Part shown: one piece after another, positions 12,958-24,700 of the stretch
Layout: every line of letters begins with the position of its first letter
Numbering within the stretch: position 1 is the first letter of the stretch
Assembly: GCA_014773175.1 (NCBI GenBank)
Contig: VXCM01000997.1
Location: 1-64,000, forward strand
DNA length: 64,000 bases
Direction: 5' to 3'
Origin: Lucifuga dentata
Lineage: Eukaryota; Chordata; Actinopteri; Ophidiiformes; Bythitidae
The notes under the pieces: model-generated
The model's input: the letters and a program-made list of their open reading frames with translations, nothing else
Told to the model about the DNA's origin: nothing
Databases searched by the model: none
Program-made: the position numbers and the translations under genes

Positions 12958-13560
12958 CTTCACCTCAGGATTCTCAGATCCCGCTACACTGGAACCGGAT
13001 TCTCAGTCAGCCAGAAGAATTCCGCCTGACTATGGATGACATCCCGTCCAGAGGAATTCGATGCAGCAAATTTCCCTTCTCCTGAAAAAAAAAAAAAAAA
13101 CTTTGGATGTGGCCTGATTTTGGAGAGCACGACGAGTTAGCGAGGGGACACCCAAGGGCGCTGCTCCGTTACGCGCGGACCATCCTCAGTTTTATGCCTG
13201 TGGATATTGGTAATATCCTTAAAACCTCACAGCAGCGCGCAGTTTGGCGTTTGGAGGAGGATTTCTAAAGATTCCCTCTATTCCCTGACAGTGTCTCCAG
13301 GTTGCCCGGTATAACGGAACAGGATGCGCCGCTGTGTGTTCAAACAGAAATGTTAAAATCCAACAGAGGAGAGTCTGACAGATAAACTGAGGAGTCTGTT
13401 TGTGGCCATTGTGCTCATCTTTTTCTTTTATTACTGTTTTCCTCTCTCCTTTCTCCGCGGAGTCTCCCCTGCGCTTTTCCTGCCGCACTCATCAGAGGAT
13501 AGAGCGCAGTACGCATGCGCGATCCACCCACCCAGTCTATTCAGTGGCCATATGCCTTCT
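12958..13560 (-). promoter_or_regulatory. Putative camsap2 promoter and 5' UTR
   Basis: The region upstream of the camsap2 ATG is the most CpG-rich stretch of the first 20 kb. It contains ACGCATGCGC at 13511-13520, an NRF1-type palindrome. No TATA box is evident, which fits a CpG promoter of a broadly expressed gene. A poly-A run lies at 13084-13100. The transcription start cannot be fixed from sequence alone. Confidence 0.5.
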
Positions 13561-15180
13561 AGGAGTCACAATATAAAACCGAGATGGAGTTCTCTACTAG
13601 TTTTGACTAAATCTCAGTTTCCATGGAGATGTGTTGAATTTAGATTTTTATGTGAGTTGTCAAATTTAAGCAAAACAAATAGTAATCCATACTATAAATA
13701 TTTATATATAAATCTTACATATAAATATTTTAAGCATATGCAACTAGGGAGATAAGGTTTTAACTCATCCCAAAACTGAGCACAGATGTTCTTATCATAA
13801 TAATCTCTACGCAGTGAAACCAGGTATAAAATTACATGATGGAATGTTAATGTAGGTAGAATAACTATATGCCCTAATTTATTCAAGTCCTGCACTTGTA
13901 AGTACAGTTTTGAGGTGCAGCTTAAGGTTTTACATTCAGCAGATTTAATTAGATGTATGATCACATAAAGGGAACAAAAAATAAAAACTTTTGTTTTATT
14001 GTTGACAATGCATTGTTTTATTTTTACATTATTTAAAGAGTTTTAGAAGGTTACGGTAAAAAAGGTAATTGCTGACATCCCATGGAGAAACAATCTTTCA
14101 TCTGATTTGAAAACCTGAAAATCTAACCAAATTTGACAACACAAAGTATTTTTCTGTTGCATTTTTCCATTGTGATATTTAAATTTTAACTTCAATAAAC
14201 AATACTTTTCCCAACACTGACTGAAGTAATCAGTTCTAGAAGAGGAGATTAACAAGGATACACACGTATGCCACATAAGTGCAACAACAACTTTCAGATT
14301 TTGTCTTAAGCTCCTAAATGTGGAAGAAATTACTTGCTATAATGATCATAAACATCATCATAAATTATCTCAAAATAAAGGGAAAAAGTATATCAGAACA
14401 TCACACAAAAACAATAGCCATACATAGTAAGAGAATTTGTTTAAAAAAAATCAGATAAAAATAACAGTAAAATCTCACATAACAGTCAAAACAAAATGTC
14501 AAAAATAAACACAGGAAAGTTTTTTTTTTTAAATTTATTAAAGACTTTTCAAAGAAGAATCAAGTCTGATCTCCTCAGGCAGCTGATAAGCTCCAGACAT
14601 CATTCATTTTCAGCTTGGATTTTGACTAAAAGCGCCCTGTTTAGAGGTTCCAATTAGGCTCATGGGAGATGAAAAAAAGTCAATGACGTAGGTAAGTACT
14701 AGGCAAGAACGAGTCTCAAATGATCAATAAATGTTGAAAATCCATTTTAGAAAAGACTGCAGTAATAAATATTAAAGTATTAAAGTAAAGTACACTTTAG
14801 TAAAGTACCACTTTTTAAGGTCAGAAAAAGACACAAAGGGTCACATGGCTTTCAAGTGCTGGAAACTTTTACATTCTTTAGAAAAATAGAGAGTTATTTA
14901 CAGCTGTATGAGGAAAAATAAATTTTATTTAACCTGCCGTAATCCTCAGATACCAAACCAGTGATGCTACTGAAGGGAGCTGACTGGTTTGTCATTTCAA
15001 AAGAGCCTATGAGCAATGAGGACAGTATATCAACACCGCCATCTACTGGCTATAGTGGAGTTCATACAGCTCATCAGTTCAGTAAGTGCACATCACATAT
15101 TGGTCAGTAGATGGCAGTCATCAGCTAAATATTCATTTAAAATGTTCTGTAAAATGCACAGTCTGTATCCTTAGATGATA
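13561..15180. other. Intergenic region between camsap2 and ticam1
   Basis: AT-rich sequence with no recognisable gene. At about 15039-15062 and 15103-15125, two copies of a CCATCTACTG-type motif lie in opposite orientation, suggesting remains of a small DNA element. A minus-strand AATAAA at about 14533 could serve ticam1 if its 3' UTR is long. Confidence 0.5.
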
Positions 15181-15312
15181 CTTAATTACTCTTTCAAACA
15201 CAGTTTATCTATTTTTTTTCTTAAACCTGGAGTTGTTAATATGATTGATTCAGCCATCATCAGCCAGGTTTAAGAAAAAAATAGATAAACTGTGCTTGAA
15301 AGAGTAATTAAG
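15181..15312. repeat. Long near-perfect inverted repeat just downstream of ticam1
   Basis: The left arm (15181-15230) and right arm (15264-15312) are about 49 nt each and complementary with only a few mismatches (for example CAAACACAG against CTGTGCTTG). They are separated by about 33 nt. Both arms start and end with TTAATTACTCTTTC- and TTAAACCTGG-type sequence. It lies 100-230 nt after the ticam1 stop codon in the direction of transcription, so it would form a long hairpin in any extended ticam1 3' UTR. It may instead be a foldback element. Confidence 0.85.
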
Positions 15313-15411
15313 TGGGGTTGAATGTTTTACAGGGGGTGTTACATGAGAAATTTTAGTGTTCAGAAAATATATTTCTTTCATTATTTAGGCATAAAGTAAC
15401 CCAAAACATTT

Positions 15412-17286
15412 TTATTGCTTCTGCTCCCTGTGAATTGAATCATCTTTTTCTGTTGTGCCACTCAGTTCAACAGTCATTTGAGAGTCATTACCAATCATGA
15501 TGTACTGAGCATTTTCAATATGGATGCTTGGTTGTGATTGCCACCGAACCCCATCACCACCATCCTGTTCTGGAAGCATAGAGACACTGGGAAAACCTGG
15601 AATACCCCGATGATCCACTGGACCATAAAAATTACGTTTTTGTTCCATCATGAGTTCCTGCCTCTCCTGCTCCAGAATTTGTGTTTCTTTACGCTCATGG
15701 ATCAGCTGCTTGCTTTGCTTGGTTGCAAGCTTCAGCATTTCCTGTCTCTTGTGCTGGGCTTTGAGTTTCTGCTCTTCATCCCAGATTCCCTTCATACGTT
15801 TGATTTGTGCTGGAGATAGTGCCCTTCGCATTTTTCTGTCAAATGTGTTGTTGTTCTCCTCTACTGCAACTAACGTCTGCAGAACTATAGGCATGCTCTT
15901 CCTGGGCATGCGGTTCTCCCGTGGCAGCAGAGGAATAACAGTGTTACGCTTGTGTGGGTTATTTATGGAACTGATGAGGGCAGAGTCTGTCTTCATCTCA
16001 AGCATGCAAGTATTGAAGTTGCGTGTGAGCAGCAGGATGATGAAAGCAGAGTTGTTGATTGCGTCTTCTACACATCTCAGAGTGCTCTTTCCAGGGATGG
16101 CAAAGTCCTCAGAGAAAATTGCACCCTCGCTGCCAATAATAGACTCCAGTTTTTCTTTCATGCTTTCAGCCATATCTACATCCTCCAGTGCATGCAGAAT
16201 AACAAATGAGTAGAATATCACATCTTCATCCTCTTCTACATCTTTACTGTCATGGACCTCTTTTGGAATATTCATCCTTGGTGGAAAAATGTTTGCTGTA
16301 GTAGGTGCTGTCATTTTTGGGTAGGTAGTTGGTATGGTAGTTTGTTTTGGGGTTTCATTCTGACCTGTATGACCATCCAGCTTCTTGCATGCTAATGCTG
16401 CACAGGCCTGAATGTCTATCTTTGAATCTCTCTCTGATTTAGACAGAGGAGGTTCAGTATATTCAGGCTGAGCTTTCTTAGCTAAATTATATTGTCTGGT
16501 GGCATTTTTTGCTTCACTGTTACTAACAAGTGAAAAGCCAAAACTTGGATTGAGGATATCTGATGGTTCTGAGGTGATTTTGTCACCCTGAAATGAGCAT
16601 GTTGAGGGAAGACTTATTTCTAGATGGGTAGGATATAAGGGTACTGAGGAGTCTGCATGCAATGAGCTGGGCAAACTGTGAGTGTTCTCTGATTTATTCT
16701 GAGGCCGATCCAGTTTTAAAGTAGTATTCCCTCCGTCCAGGCCGCTGTTGGGATCATTGTCAGACCCTGATTGAAGGTTCCCAGAGGAACACATCCACTC
16801 TGCAAACTGAGGCCCACAGATGAGCTTAGCTTCCTCTCTGAGTTGATCATATTCCATCTGCTTACAATTGCTTGTTTTTTGGTTGTGACTGGAGAGGGCT
16901 CTTTGGTATGCCAAATTTCTCAGAAGTGGATCGCATAGCCTCTGCTCAGATAAAACTCTAAAAATTCGGGCTAGGTCCACCAAAGATTCTCCTGTGAACT
17001 CATGAAAATGACCACATTTAAGTCCAAACTCCTCAACCTTGCCACCACTCATTTGCCAATTTTCAACCAGATGTTTAGCAAGGTAGCTTTCCTTCAGCGT
17101 CTGGAGTTTGTTCATGGCCTGTTCCCCTCTCTGGAGCATGATCAGGCACAAGGCTTGTATGATACTATCTTGAGGAGACACACCCAGCTGGAATGTCAGG
17201 CTTAGCAGTCGCTCTTGTGGCACCTTAGCCAGTATGTTAAACACGTCTCTGAGTCCAGTCCTGGGCTCTTGTTCCACAGCCTCCAT
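15412..17286 (-). CDS. ticam1: TICAM1 / TRIF, TIR-domain adaptor of TLR3-type signalling
   Basis: This adaptor links endosomal TLRs to IRF3/IRF7 and NF-kB activation. One uninterrupted 624-aa frame starts at the ATG at 17286. The N-terminal roughly 150 residues (from TGLRDVFNILAK) resemble the helical TRIF N-terminal domain. Residues 221-225 read HLEIS, a pLxIS-type motif; in human TRIF the phosphorylated serine of such a motif docks IRF3. The TIR domain runs from about residue 355 to 500 (begins VIFYSFVILHA; BB-loop-like EDFAIPGKS). A lysine- and glutamate-rich helix-prone region follows. Residues 596-599 (IMIG, then NDSQM) form the core of a RHIM, the motif that recruits RIP kinases. The protein is shorter than human TRIF (712 aa), as is usual in fish, and lacks the proline-rich tail. 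The stop codon TAA overlaps an AATAAA (AGCAATAAAAA). Upstream DNA shows no second coding exon. Confidence 0.97.
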   Translation of the reverse strand: MEAVEQEPRTGLRDVFNILAKVPQERLLSLTFQLGVSPQDSIIQALCLIMLQRGEQAMNKLQTLKESYLAKHLVENWQMSGGKVEEFGLKCGHFHEFTGESLVDLARIFRVLSEQRLCDPLLRNLAYQRALSSHNQKTSNCKQMEYDQLREEAKLICGPQFAEWMCSSGNLQSGSDNDPNSGLDGGNTTLKLDRPQNKSENTHSLPSSLHADSSVPLYPTHLEISLPSTCSFQGDKITSEPSDILNPSFGFSLVSNSEAKNATRQYNLAKKAQPEYTEPPLSKSERDSKIDIQACAALACKKLDGHTGQNETPKQTTIPTTYPKMTAPTTANIFPPRMNIPKEVHDSKDVEEDEDVIFYSFVILHALEDVDMAESMKEKLESIIGSEGAIFSEDFAIPGKSTLRCVEDAINNSAFIILLLTRNFNTCMLEMKTDSALISSINNPHKRNTVIPLLPRENRMPRKSMPIVLQTLVAVEENNNTFDRKMRRALSPAQIKRMKGIWDEEQKLKAQHKRQEMLKLATKQSKQLIHERKETQILEQERQELMMEQKRNFYGPVDHRGIPGFPSVSMLPEQDGGDGVRWQSQPSIHIENAQYIMIGNDSQMTVELSGTTEKDDSIHREQKQ

Positions 17287-18702
17287 TTTTTTTTTTCCAC
17301 TCTAAGCTGTTATTCAAACTCCAAGTCATTCACAGAAGCCAGTATTGTCATTTTGAAGTTGAGCTGCACAATTTTCTGGACATTCTTGTTTCTTTAACAG
17401 GGGCACAAATGAGAGACAAACAACAAAAGTTAGGAGTTATGCTGCAAACATGTGTGGCCATAACATAACATAAGCACATAAGTTTAAGCATTGTATAGAG
17501 ATCAAAGTTTCTATTGTTGTGACAGCAACAAACAATTAATAATAATCAAACATAGGAAGGAATATTTAAGCAGTCTCTTAAAATCACATTTTTAACTGGT
17601 TTTCTAATACTGGAACAATCAAAACATGGATGAGATTTACTCACCAGCATGAAGTTCTAGTTAAGTTTTCTGTTTCTAGTTCAAATAAGGAAGTCACGCT
17701 GTTTCTCTCTTCTAGGTCAGTACAGCCAGTAGAAAATCATTTTTTCTTTCTACACAGGAAGCTATCGCTGAACAGTCAGAAATGACTTATCAAAATGCCA
17801 TTGGGTGCTGCATGATTAGTTATACCTTTGGAATCAAGTTGATCAGTAACTGTATGTAGGCAGCTGTAGGCCTGCCTGCACCTGCCTCAAATACTCCTAA
17901 TGATGATGTAAGAGGTTGTGAAACATGGGCACCCGTGAGGGACAAAAAGCAAGAGGAGGAAGAAGCACTCATCACCTACAAATTTAGTTCTCCTCATTGT
18001 ATAACACATCATACTTTTTGACACTGTGCCATGTACTGTATAATAAATGATAATAAATAACCACTGCAAATCTGACAAACCAGTCAGTGATAATTCTAAT
18101 TAATCCTCAAATTTAATATTTGACTGTTATGTATGATCATAATCTCAGAGGAAATCTTTACCTCTGATGCACAATAGGCTCAGAAGAGAGAAGAATTCTA
18201 GCTTTTCCCCCCTCTCTGCTGAGAGGCAAGTGTATTTTTATCCACAGAGGAAACCTCCAACCCTGTATTTACCAGGGGTGGGGTCACACCAGGCAGAGTG
18301 CAAGCCAACATCAAATCCCTCAATACAGTTCAGACAGAGAGCCTCTGTGTTCTTACTGCTGAGTGCAGTGTGATATGTTTACTAAACGACCACTTCTGAA
18401 GAATTACAGTCATTCTATAGGAAGTGCAGTGTCTGTGCCTTCCATAAATATGACTTTTGTAACATTGGTATGTACTGTATGATTCTTTATAAGTATTACA
18501 CAGTTTTGCCAGTTCCATTGTTTAAGCATGCCATCTGCACATCATGCCAACTAAGGTAGGATATATGCGCATACAGTACATTTTCTTGTACACATTTGCA
18601 CACAATATGTGCCCTTGTATGCCCTCCTCTTCCACACGCATACACACACAAATATATACACACAAACAGATGCACGCATACTCTGATCATGAAAGCATGC
18701 GT

Positions 18703-18717
18703 ACACACACACACACA

Positions 18718-18768
<51 letters not shown>
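18703..18768. repeat. (CA)n microsatellite
   Basis: About 33 CA units with one CATA interruption. Confidence 0.95.
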
Positions 18769-18769
<1 letters not shown>

Positions 18770-20857
18770 CTGCACAGCCTCAGGATCTTCTTCAGTCAGT
18801 TACATAAATGACTGCCAAACGTCCATCTTTATTGGGGTCACTTTTTTTAACTAGAGACATCCTCCCCAGCAGCTGTGTTAGTCAGCCTCATGATGAATTT
18901 GCCGTCACCTTCAGGCAGAACATATAGTAAGAAGCTGTGACAGTTCTGCAAAGCATGGAATGTTGGAGTGTACGATTTCAGTAATGATGTTTGGACAAAT
19001 GCATTCTGCCCATTGCTTATTTTTGGGGCAATGAATTGTTAAATTGTTTCAATGTGCAAATCTCTCCTTTCTTTCTTTATTAGGAAAAAAAAAACCCAAT
19101 ACAGCACGCTCACGTGTGTCTGTGTTCGTGTGCACACGCATGGTTCTTGGCCGTGGGAGAGAACCCTGAGAGAGACACAGAGGGGTCACATATAAGAGGC
19201 TTTAGGGCAGACAAATGAAAAGGAGGCCCTTTCTTGGACAGAGACTACGGATTTGAATGAAAGACATATGAGTGGGGGATGCTCTCTTTTTTTTTTTTAT
19301 CTGTCTCACCCATTTGCTCCATCTCTCCCCCACATTCTGCATCATGCCTATTCAAAATGAACAAGATATAAAGGGAAAGATACAAAGACAGACACAGAAG
19401 AAGACAGAGAGAGAGAGAGATGCAAAGGCAGAGAGATAAGATAGGGGAGATAGGGTCAGAGCAAAAGACGAATTGAGACCTTGGCAGATCGATAGCCTCT
19501 TTAGAATTCTGAATGTGTGAGAGAGAGAGGCCATGCAATGCACTGCTCTTTTCCCAGCCTCTTGATTCGTCACACATGCTAAGAGAATTTAACACACTCA
19601 CTTCTGGCAGGCAAATATATGCCTCACACACACATGTACATGTGAAGCCATACACAGATACAGGGCCATGCAGTCAATGAAACGAGTGTCCACACCCACA
19701 CTTTGGCCTCTATTGAAACATTGAATGAAACACCTGCACTAGCAAAAACTCAAGAGAAGTATTTCTTCCAGTGCTCCTGAAATCGCTACAGTTTCATTGA
19801 GAAAACTCACAGCAGTATTGTAGCATTAAAATCGTATGCAACAGTGCATTGTGTTCAATTAGTGAACAGATAAAAGTTATGGTTGGTTGCTATAGCCTAT
19901 ATTCATTCAGTCAAATTCAATCTATGTGTTCTGTGTATCAAAGCAAAACTAACCCAGGCTATCACATGCTGAGGCTAGTTTGTTGTTTACAAAAAAGGTT
20001 CAACACATCCAAGTTAATGTGACAGTTAACTAGCATTAATTCAGGAGCAAAGGTAAATGAAGCAGGCCTGCAGACATGACAGGGGATTGGAGTGGGGATG
20101 GGAAGACGTGTGTAATGTACCACGCTGGACCATGCTTGGATGAGCATGTAGGCCATGCCAACAACAATGCATAATACAGCCTCTGGTGATGGGGGGGGGG
20201 GNGGGGGGGGGATGTGCACAGCAACCCCCATATACACACAAGCATAGACATAGAGTCACAAGGTCACATACACAAACCTACATGCTTGCACAGACATTGA
20301 TGGTGATGGGGCATGGAGCAGTTCATGCTCATATCAAGAGGAACACTTTGATCAGTGTGACAGCAAGGGCACTTGCCCCAAAGGAATTAGCTAACTCTTG
20401 CCTTGCAAAAGCACAACCACAATAAATCAGGCATGTTTGGATTTCTAGCTGAGGAGAGAAAAATATCTGATATTTAACTTCATTAATATGCTGAATGTAT
20501 GAATATGATTTGTTCCAGTTCAATGTCCAGAGTAGCATGTTGAGAGTAGCATGATAAGCATTATGGGTGAAATGTCGAAAAATTTAGGTTGCTTGTATAA
20601 TCCTGTCAATTTAATGGGTTCTTAATCTGCATAAGCAATTTACATAATTGCCAAAACCACCATATTAATTTTCTTGTTTAAATATGAAAGTATGTTCTTG
20701 GTATGTTGAGGACTTCAGAACAAATTCAGTGTTGGGATCTGACACTATAGTACTTTTATAGTATAGATACATCAAAGTTTTGCCAATGAGAAATGTTGTT
20801 TTATGTGTCATCCACAGATTAATCTGTCATCCACAGATTATGTGTCATAGATTTGTA

Positions 20858-21005
20858 AAGGAGGAGCAGTTCCATGAAAATGAGAGGAGAGGAGAGGAGA
20901 GGAGAGGAGAGGAGAGGAGAGGAGACAAATATAACCCTNCATGAAAATGAGAGGAGAGGAGAGGAGAGGAGAGGAGAGGAGAGGAGAGGAGACAAATATA
21001 ACCCT
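20858..21005. repeat. (GGAGA)n array duplicated around a single N
   Basis: A pentanucleotide GGAGA array with the flanks CATGAAAATGAGAGG and ACAAATATAACCCT appears twice, split by an N at 20939. The second copy repeats the first almost exactly, which points to a contig-end duplication. Confidence 0.85.
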
Positions 21006-21974
21006 GCATTGTATCAGCAATGAACAGAACTAAAAGAATAAATGGACCCAATTTGGCTCCACTTGGTGCTATAATAGCTGCCCATCCAAAAGCCTTTGCC
21101 CAATACCCATGGCACTTTTGTCAGTCTCCAAACCCTTGCAGATGCTCTGCTTGTACAGCAGATGCACATAACCAAAGGATGTGAGGCATGAAAGCAATGG
21201 GAAATTCATTACATATTCCTACCCCCCTCCGTTTGCCATAATCACCACAATTAGCAGACATCTGCAGTGACTCCAAAGCTGGGAGTGTATTCAAGCAATC
21301 AGAGCAGCTTCACCGACAGCACTGACTTCAGCCCCCTCTGTGATGGGCCTCATCCTGAAGGGAAGCATTCCATTAGAAACTCAGTGATTAATTGAGATGG
21401 AGAATTTGCTCCTGGCATTGAAAAAGAATGTAACCCAACAGGAGGCATCTATGGTAGAGTCGTACACAGACTTGGGTGGAGGTGGTCTGGAGTTGCCGGG
21501 GACTCTGCCATACTGCTCCTGAAGTGAGATAAGACACTCACACTAGGGTTTGCAATTAGCAGTATGAGAACATTCACGAGGAAACAGCTATATGAAAATA
21601 TTCTGACCCATCAAGTAAACAAAACCTGTGTGTGTCTAATGACAATCTGGATTTTATAGCTGCTTGCTATTTCAAGGCGACTGGTAGTGATTGTTATGCC
21701 AGGATCTTAACAATTAATATCTCCTGTTCTTTGTTAGAACTCTTGGATGTCTTGATCCCAAAATTACTCAAAGTAGTATAACACAGTATGCTGGGTATGT
21801 GCATATTGTCTTAAATATACAAGGGTTTTCATGAACTATTTCAACATTTACTACTAAACTTTCTCACTAGATCATTCTCAGACATGTTGAGCGTCCTGTG
21901 CACTACATCTATACAGGATGAGAGGATGTTGGCAAATATAGGAAATCACTCTTATTCGGCACAATACAACAGAC

Positions 21975-22510
21975 ATGGTTTCAAGGGGGCATATGCTTTT
22001 TTTTTTTTGTTATTTCCCCACATTTTTATAGTGTAACGTAATGGCACATGTGTGTTAATCATTGTCAAAGTTGCAAAATTTGATGTTCACACCAAAAAGA
22101 AATGCATCCTGTACAACAAACCCATTGGTCCAAACTGCCCTGAAAGTTTTGTTTGTGGTCCTTTGCTTTCGTTAAATCTTCATGTCAACATGTAGCATAT
22201 TTACACACGGACAAAGTATGAAGCTAGCAAGTGGGTGTTCCCATTTCAGGCCTGATACATTTGGCCAATCACAACAAAGCTGGCTTTTCTGGAACCAGGC
22301 CTTAAAGAAGTAGTGTCTGAAATTGTGTGTTTACACTCAGTGTGCACAGAGGTACTTGCAGCAAGGGAGTAGAAGTGGATCAATGTGTTGTTGTTTTTTT
22401 TTTTTTTTTTTNTTTTTTTTTTTTTTTTTTGCAAATTAAACCATTGCAAAGGTTTCAAAATATAGCCCCTAAAGGAAAATAAGAACATGATAATCTGTAG
22501 AATAAATCAT
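21975..22510. mobile_element. MITE-like interspersed repeat, copy B
   Basis: This is the counterpart of 7906-8415, with the same order of motifs. A T homopolymer broken by an N (22412) lies inside it. No coding capacity is visible. Confidence 0.6.
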
Positions 22511-23743
22511 GGAAATCAAAATATCAGTCACTTTTCATTTCTAAGAACAGAGGCCAAGTCAGCTAGAGGGTGCAGGAATGAGGCATGGTGGCATATATAG
22601 ACCATTCCTAATGTATCATCAAAATCTCAAACATATCAGTGTTTCATGAATTAAGCAACACCAGCTTGTTTTCTGTTTGTCAACCACAGCGAAACTGTGA
22701 GGGTTCACAAACTAAAGCATTTGCAGAGTTCTTTAAACCCATGAAAGACTACAGACTACACTGAATCTGGAGTTAAAAGATTTTCACATGACTACAATCA
22801 CCCTGACACACATAAACACCCACATGGTTAGATTTGTTAAAGACCTGTGATTGAAGATACAGCTAAATAAAGAGAGATTAGAAGCTTAGAGGAAATCAAG
22901 CGCCAGGGCTGTTGTTCTCATTTAGATGTTTGAAATTAGACTGAATAAATCTAGGTGTTACATCTGAGAGGCATCTTTTCTACCAGTTATGTAAATTAGC
23001 CTTCCAATTCACGCAATAATCAGATGATGTGCCACTTTGTTAAGAATGAGTGCACAGTAGTTCATCGATTTAACGCAGACAACAAGTCGAGCTTCTTCCA
23101 CCAAGAGCTAATTTGTGGTTGACGGCTTCTTGCAGTCGTAAAATTGTAGAATTACAATGAAATGGGCGTGATCTCCCACTTGATGCTTCCTTCCTTCCAG
23201 TCCAAGGGTCTGGCTCTAATAAAGGCCTGCATGGTGCAGCAGACAGACCGCCTTTTTGCTGTGTGGAGAAATGTGTTCAATCACCATGGCTACCGGTCAG
23301 AGAAGAGCCCCCTGCTGTGCTTATTAGGATTTATCTGTCTGATCACACACCGGCTCAATATGCAGGTTAACATCTCACATTCTGTATTATGGATTTGAAT
23401 TTGTATGTATGAATGTGTGTGTTCCGGATACCCTGATGTAGTATTGTAATTATGCCTATACAGGGAAGTGTTGGAGCATTTAATTCAAAATATTGTCTAT
23501 AGAAAATACCTCCTAAAATGAATTGGCCTGGACTCCTGTGGCGGTGCATTGCCTGCCCACAGTTGCAATGATGTGAGAAGAGGAACATGAGAAAGCTTTG
23601 AGCAGTATTGATTCAGCTGAGTACTCTCCGAGCGAGTACCAGAGGATCTGAAGAGAGAATTATCCATGCACCATTTCCTCCCTACTCCTGTGTGGAAAAT
23701 TCTGCAGTTCGAGCTTTCTCATAGCCTACATACAGAAGGGCCG

Positions 23744-23781
<38 letters not shown>

Positions 23782-24400
23782 ACACACACAGCCCCCCATA
23801 TATACACACTCACCCAAAGACAAACACACTTATTATGCATGAATAAGAATGAGCAAGTGCACACACAAACAAGATTTTTGAGGTTTGATCAAGAAAAATA
23901 AAGGTCGTTTGAATTATTTATAGTTGTTCCCTTCAAAGCAGTTAGTATAGTGTTTCATTTTAAAATTAAGCTTAAAAAACCAAATAATGACAAAAAAAAT
24001 TAAAAATGAGAATATGGTGTAGTAATATAATATAAATATAATTTGAGAAGTCCATCTGTACCACACCAGCTTTTCCAAAAGGAACGGGATCTTATGGGAT
24101 TATTATGATGTCATATAGTTACTAAGTATTGTGATCATTATAACCAGTACTGGCTGCCACAAGCACCCTTGAGTGAAGAAAATGTTTCCAGGGTCCTCAA
24201 ATTTGGCTTCAGACTCAAAAAATCGAATAGATTTTCTGAAATCACAGTGTGAGTTAATGAAATCCACCAATGAAAACTGAATTTCTGGGAGACACGGGGC
24301 ATTGTCTGCAGATGCCCCGAGTATCCTCCTCCTCCTCCTCCTCCACCTCTTCTTTCTATACTCCCCACCCGGTTTCTACTGAATAATAAACGACATATCC
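22511..24400. other. Gene-poor region with a possible conserved non-coding block
   Basis: About 22860-23400 is free of simple repeats and has balanced, complex sequence. It looks like a conserved non-coding element or unrecognised exon. It includes a 165-nt block (23201-23365) between a good polypyrimidine/CAG acceptor and a GT donor, open in frame with phase 0/0. A (CA)n tract lies at about 23748-23790. I recognise no protein family. Confidence 0.4.
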
Positions 24401-24700
24401 CCCTCCCCGCAGCTCCAGCGTCCAATGACAGTCGCGTATTTTATCAAACTATCTGCAGTGAGCCAATCCTGGTCCTCCCGGTGATCCATGTAAACCGGAT
24501 GCCCAGCCTTGGGCCTCTCAAACGGACGTGAGCTGTAGAGCGGACGCCGGCTGGTGCTCAGTCGGTGTGGAGTTGGTCTTGGATTGGCGTGATGAGAGTG
24601 AAAATGCCACAGTGGCAGACTTTAAGAAACCGCTAACGCATCAGCCCACCTCTCCAGGACCGAGAATCCCGCTGTTTTATTGACGTTTTTTTTGTAAGTA
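24400..24700 (+). promoter_or_regulatory. CpG-rich first-exon-like block ending in a GTAAGT donor
   Basis: Against AT-rich surroundings, 24400-24680 is rich in CpG and carries CCAAT (GAGCCAATCC, about 24460). A consensus splice donor, TTTTGTAAGTA, lies at about 24690. The short frame before it (MPQWQTLRNR, 24605-24637) would be an upstream ORF at most. This looks like a promoter plus non-coding first exon of a plus-strand transcript whose later exons I cannot identify. CpG-rich sequence continues weakly to about 25750. Confidence 0.4.

Larger units (their letters stand above)
17287..21960. other. Intergenic, first part of a gene-poor stretch
   Basis: No protein-like exon is recognised. The region holds a long (CA)n tract (about 18703-18768), a poly-G run with an N at 20202, and a GGAGA pentanucleotide array (20883-20990). 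GAGA-rich sequence lies around 19390-19440. Short frames here are made of simple repeats. Confidence 0.6.

Noticed and set aside
15538..16213. Plus-strand frames opposite ticam1
   Set aside because: Antisense shadows of the ticam1 coding exon.
20858..21005. Array that could be mistaken for a CRISPR or satellite
   Set aside because: It is a GGAGA pentanucleotide microsatellite duplicated around an N, without spacers.
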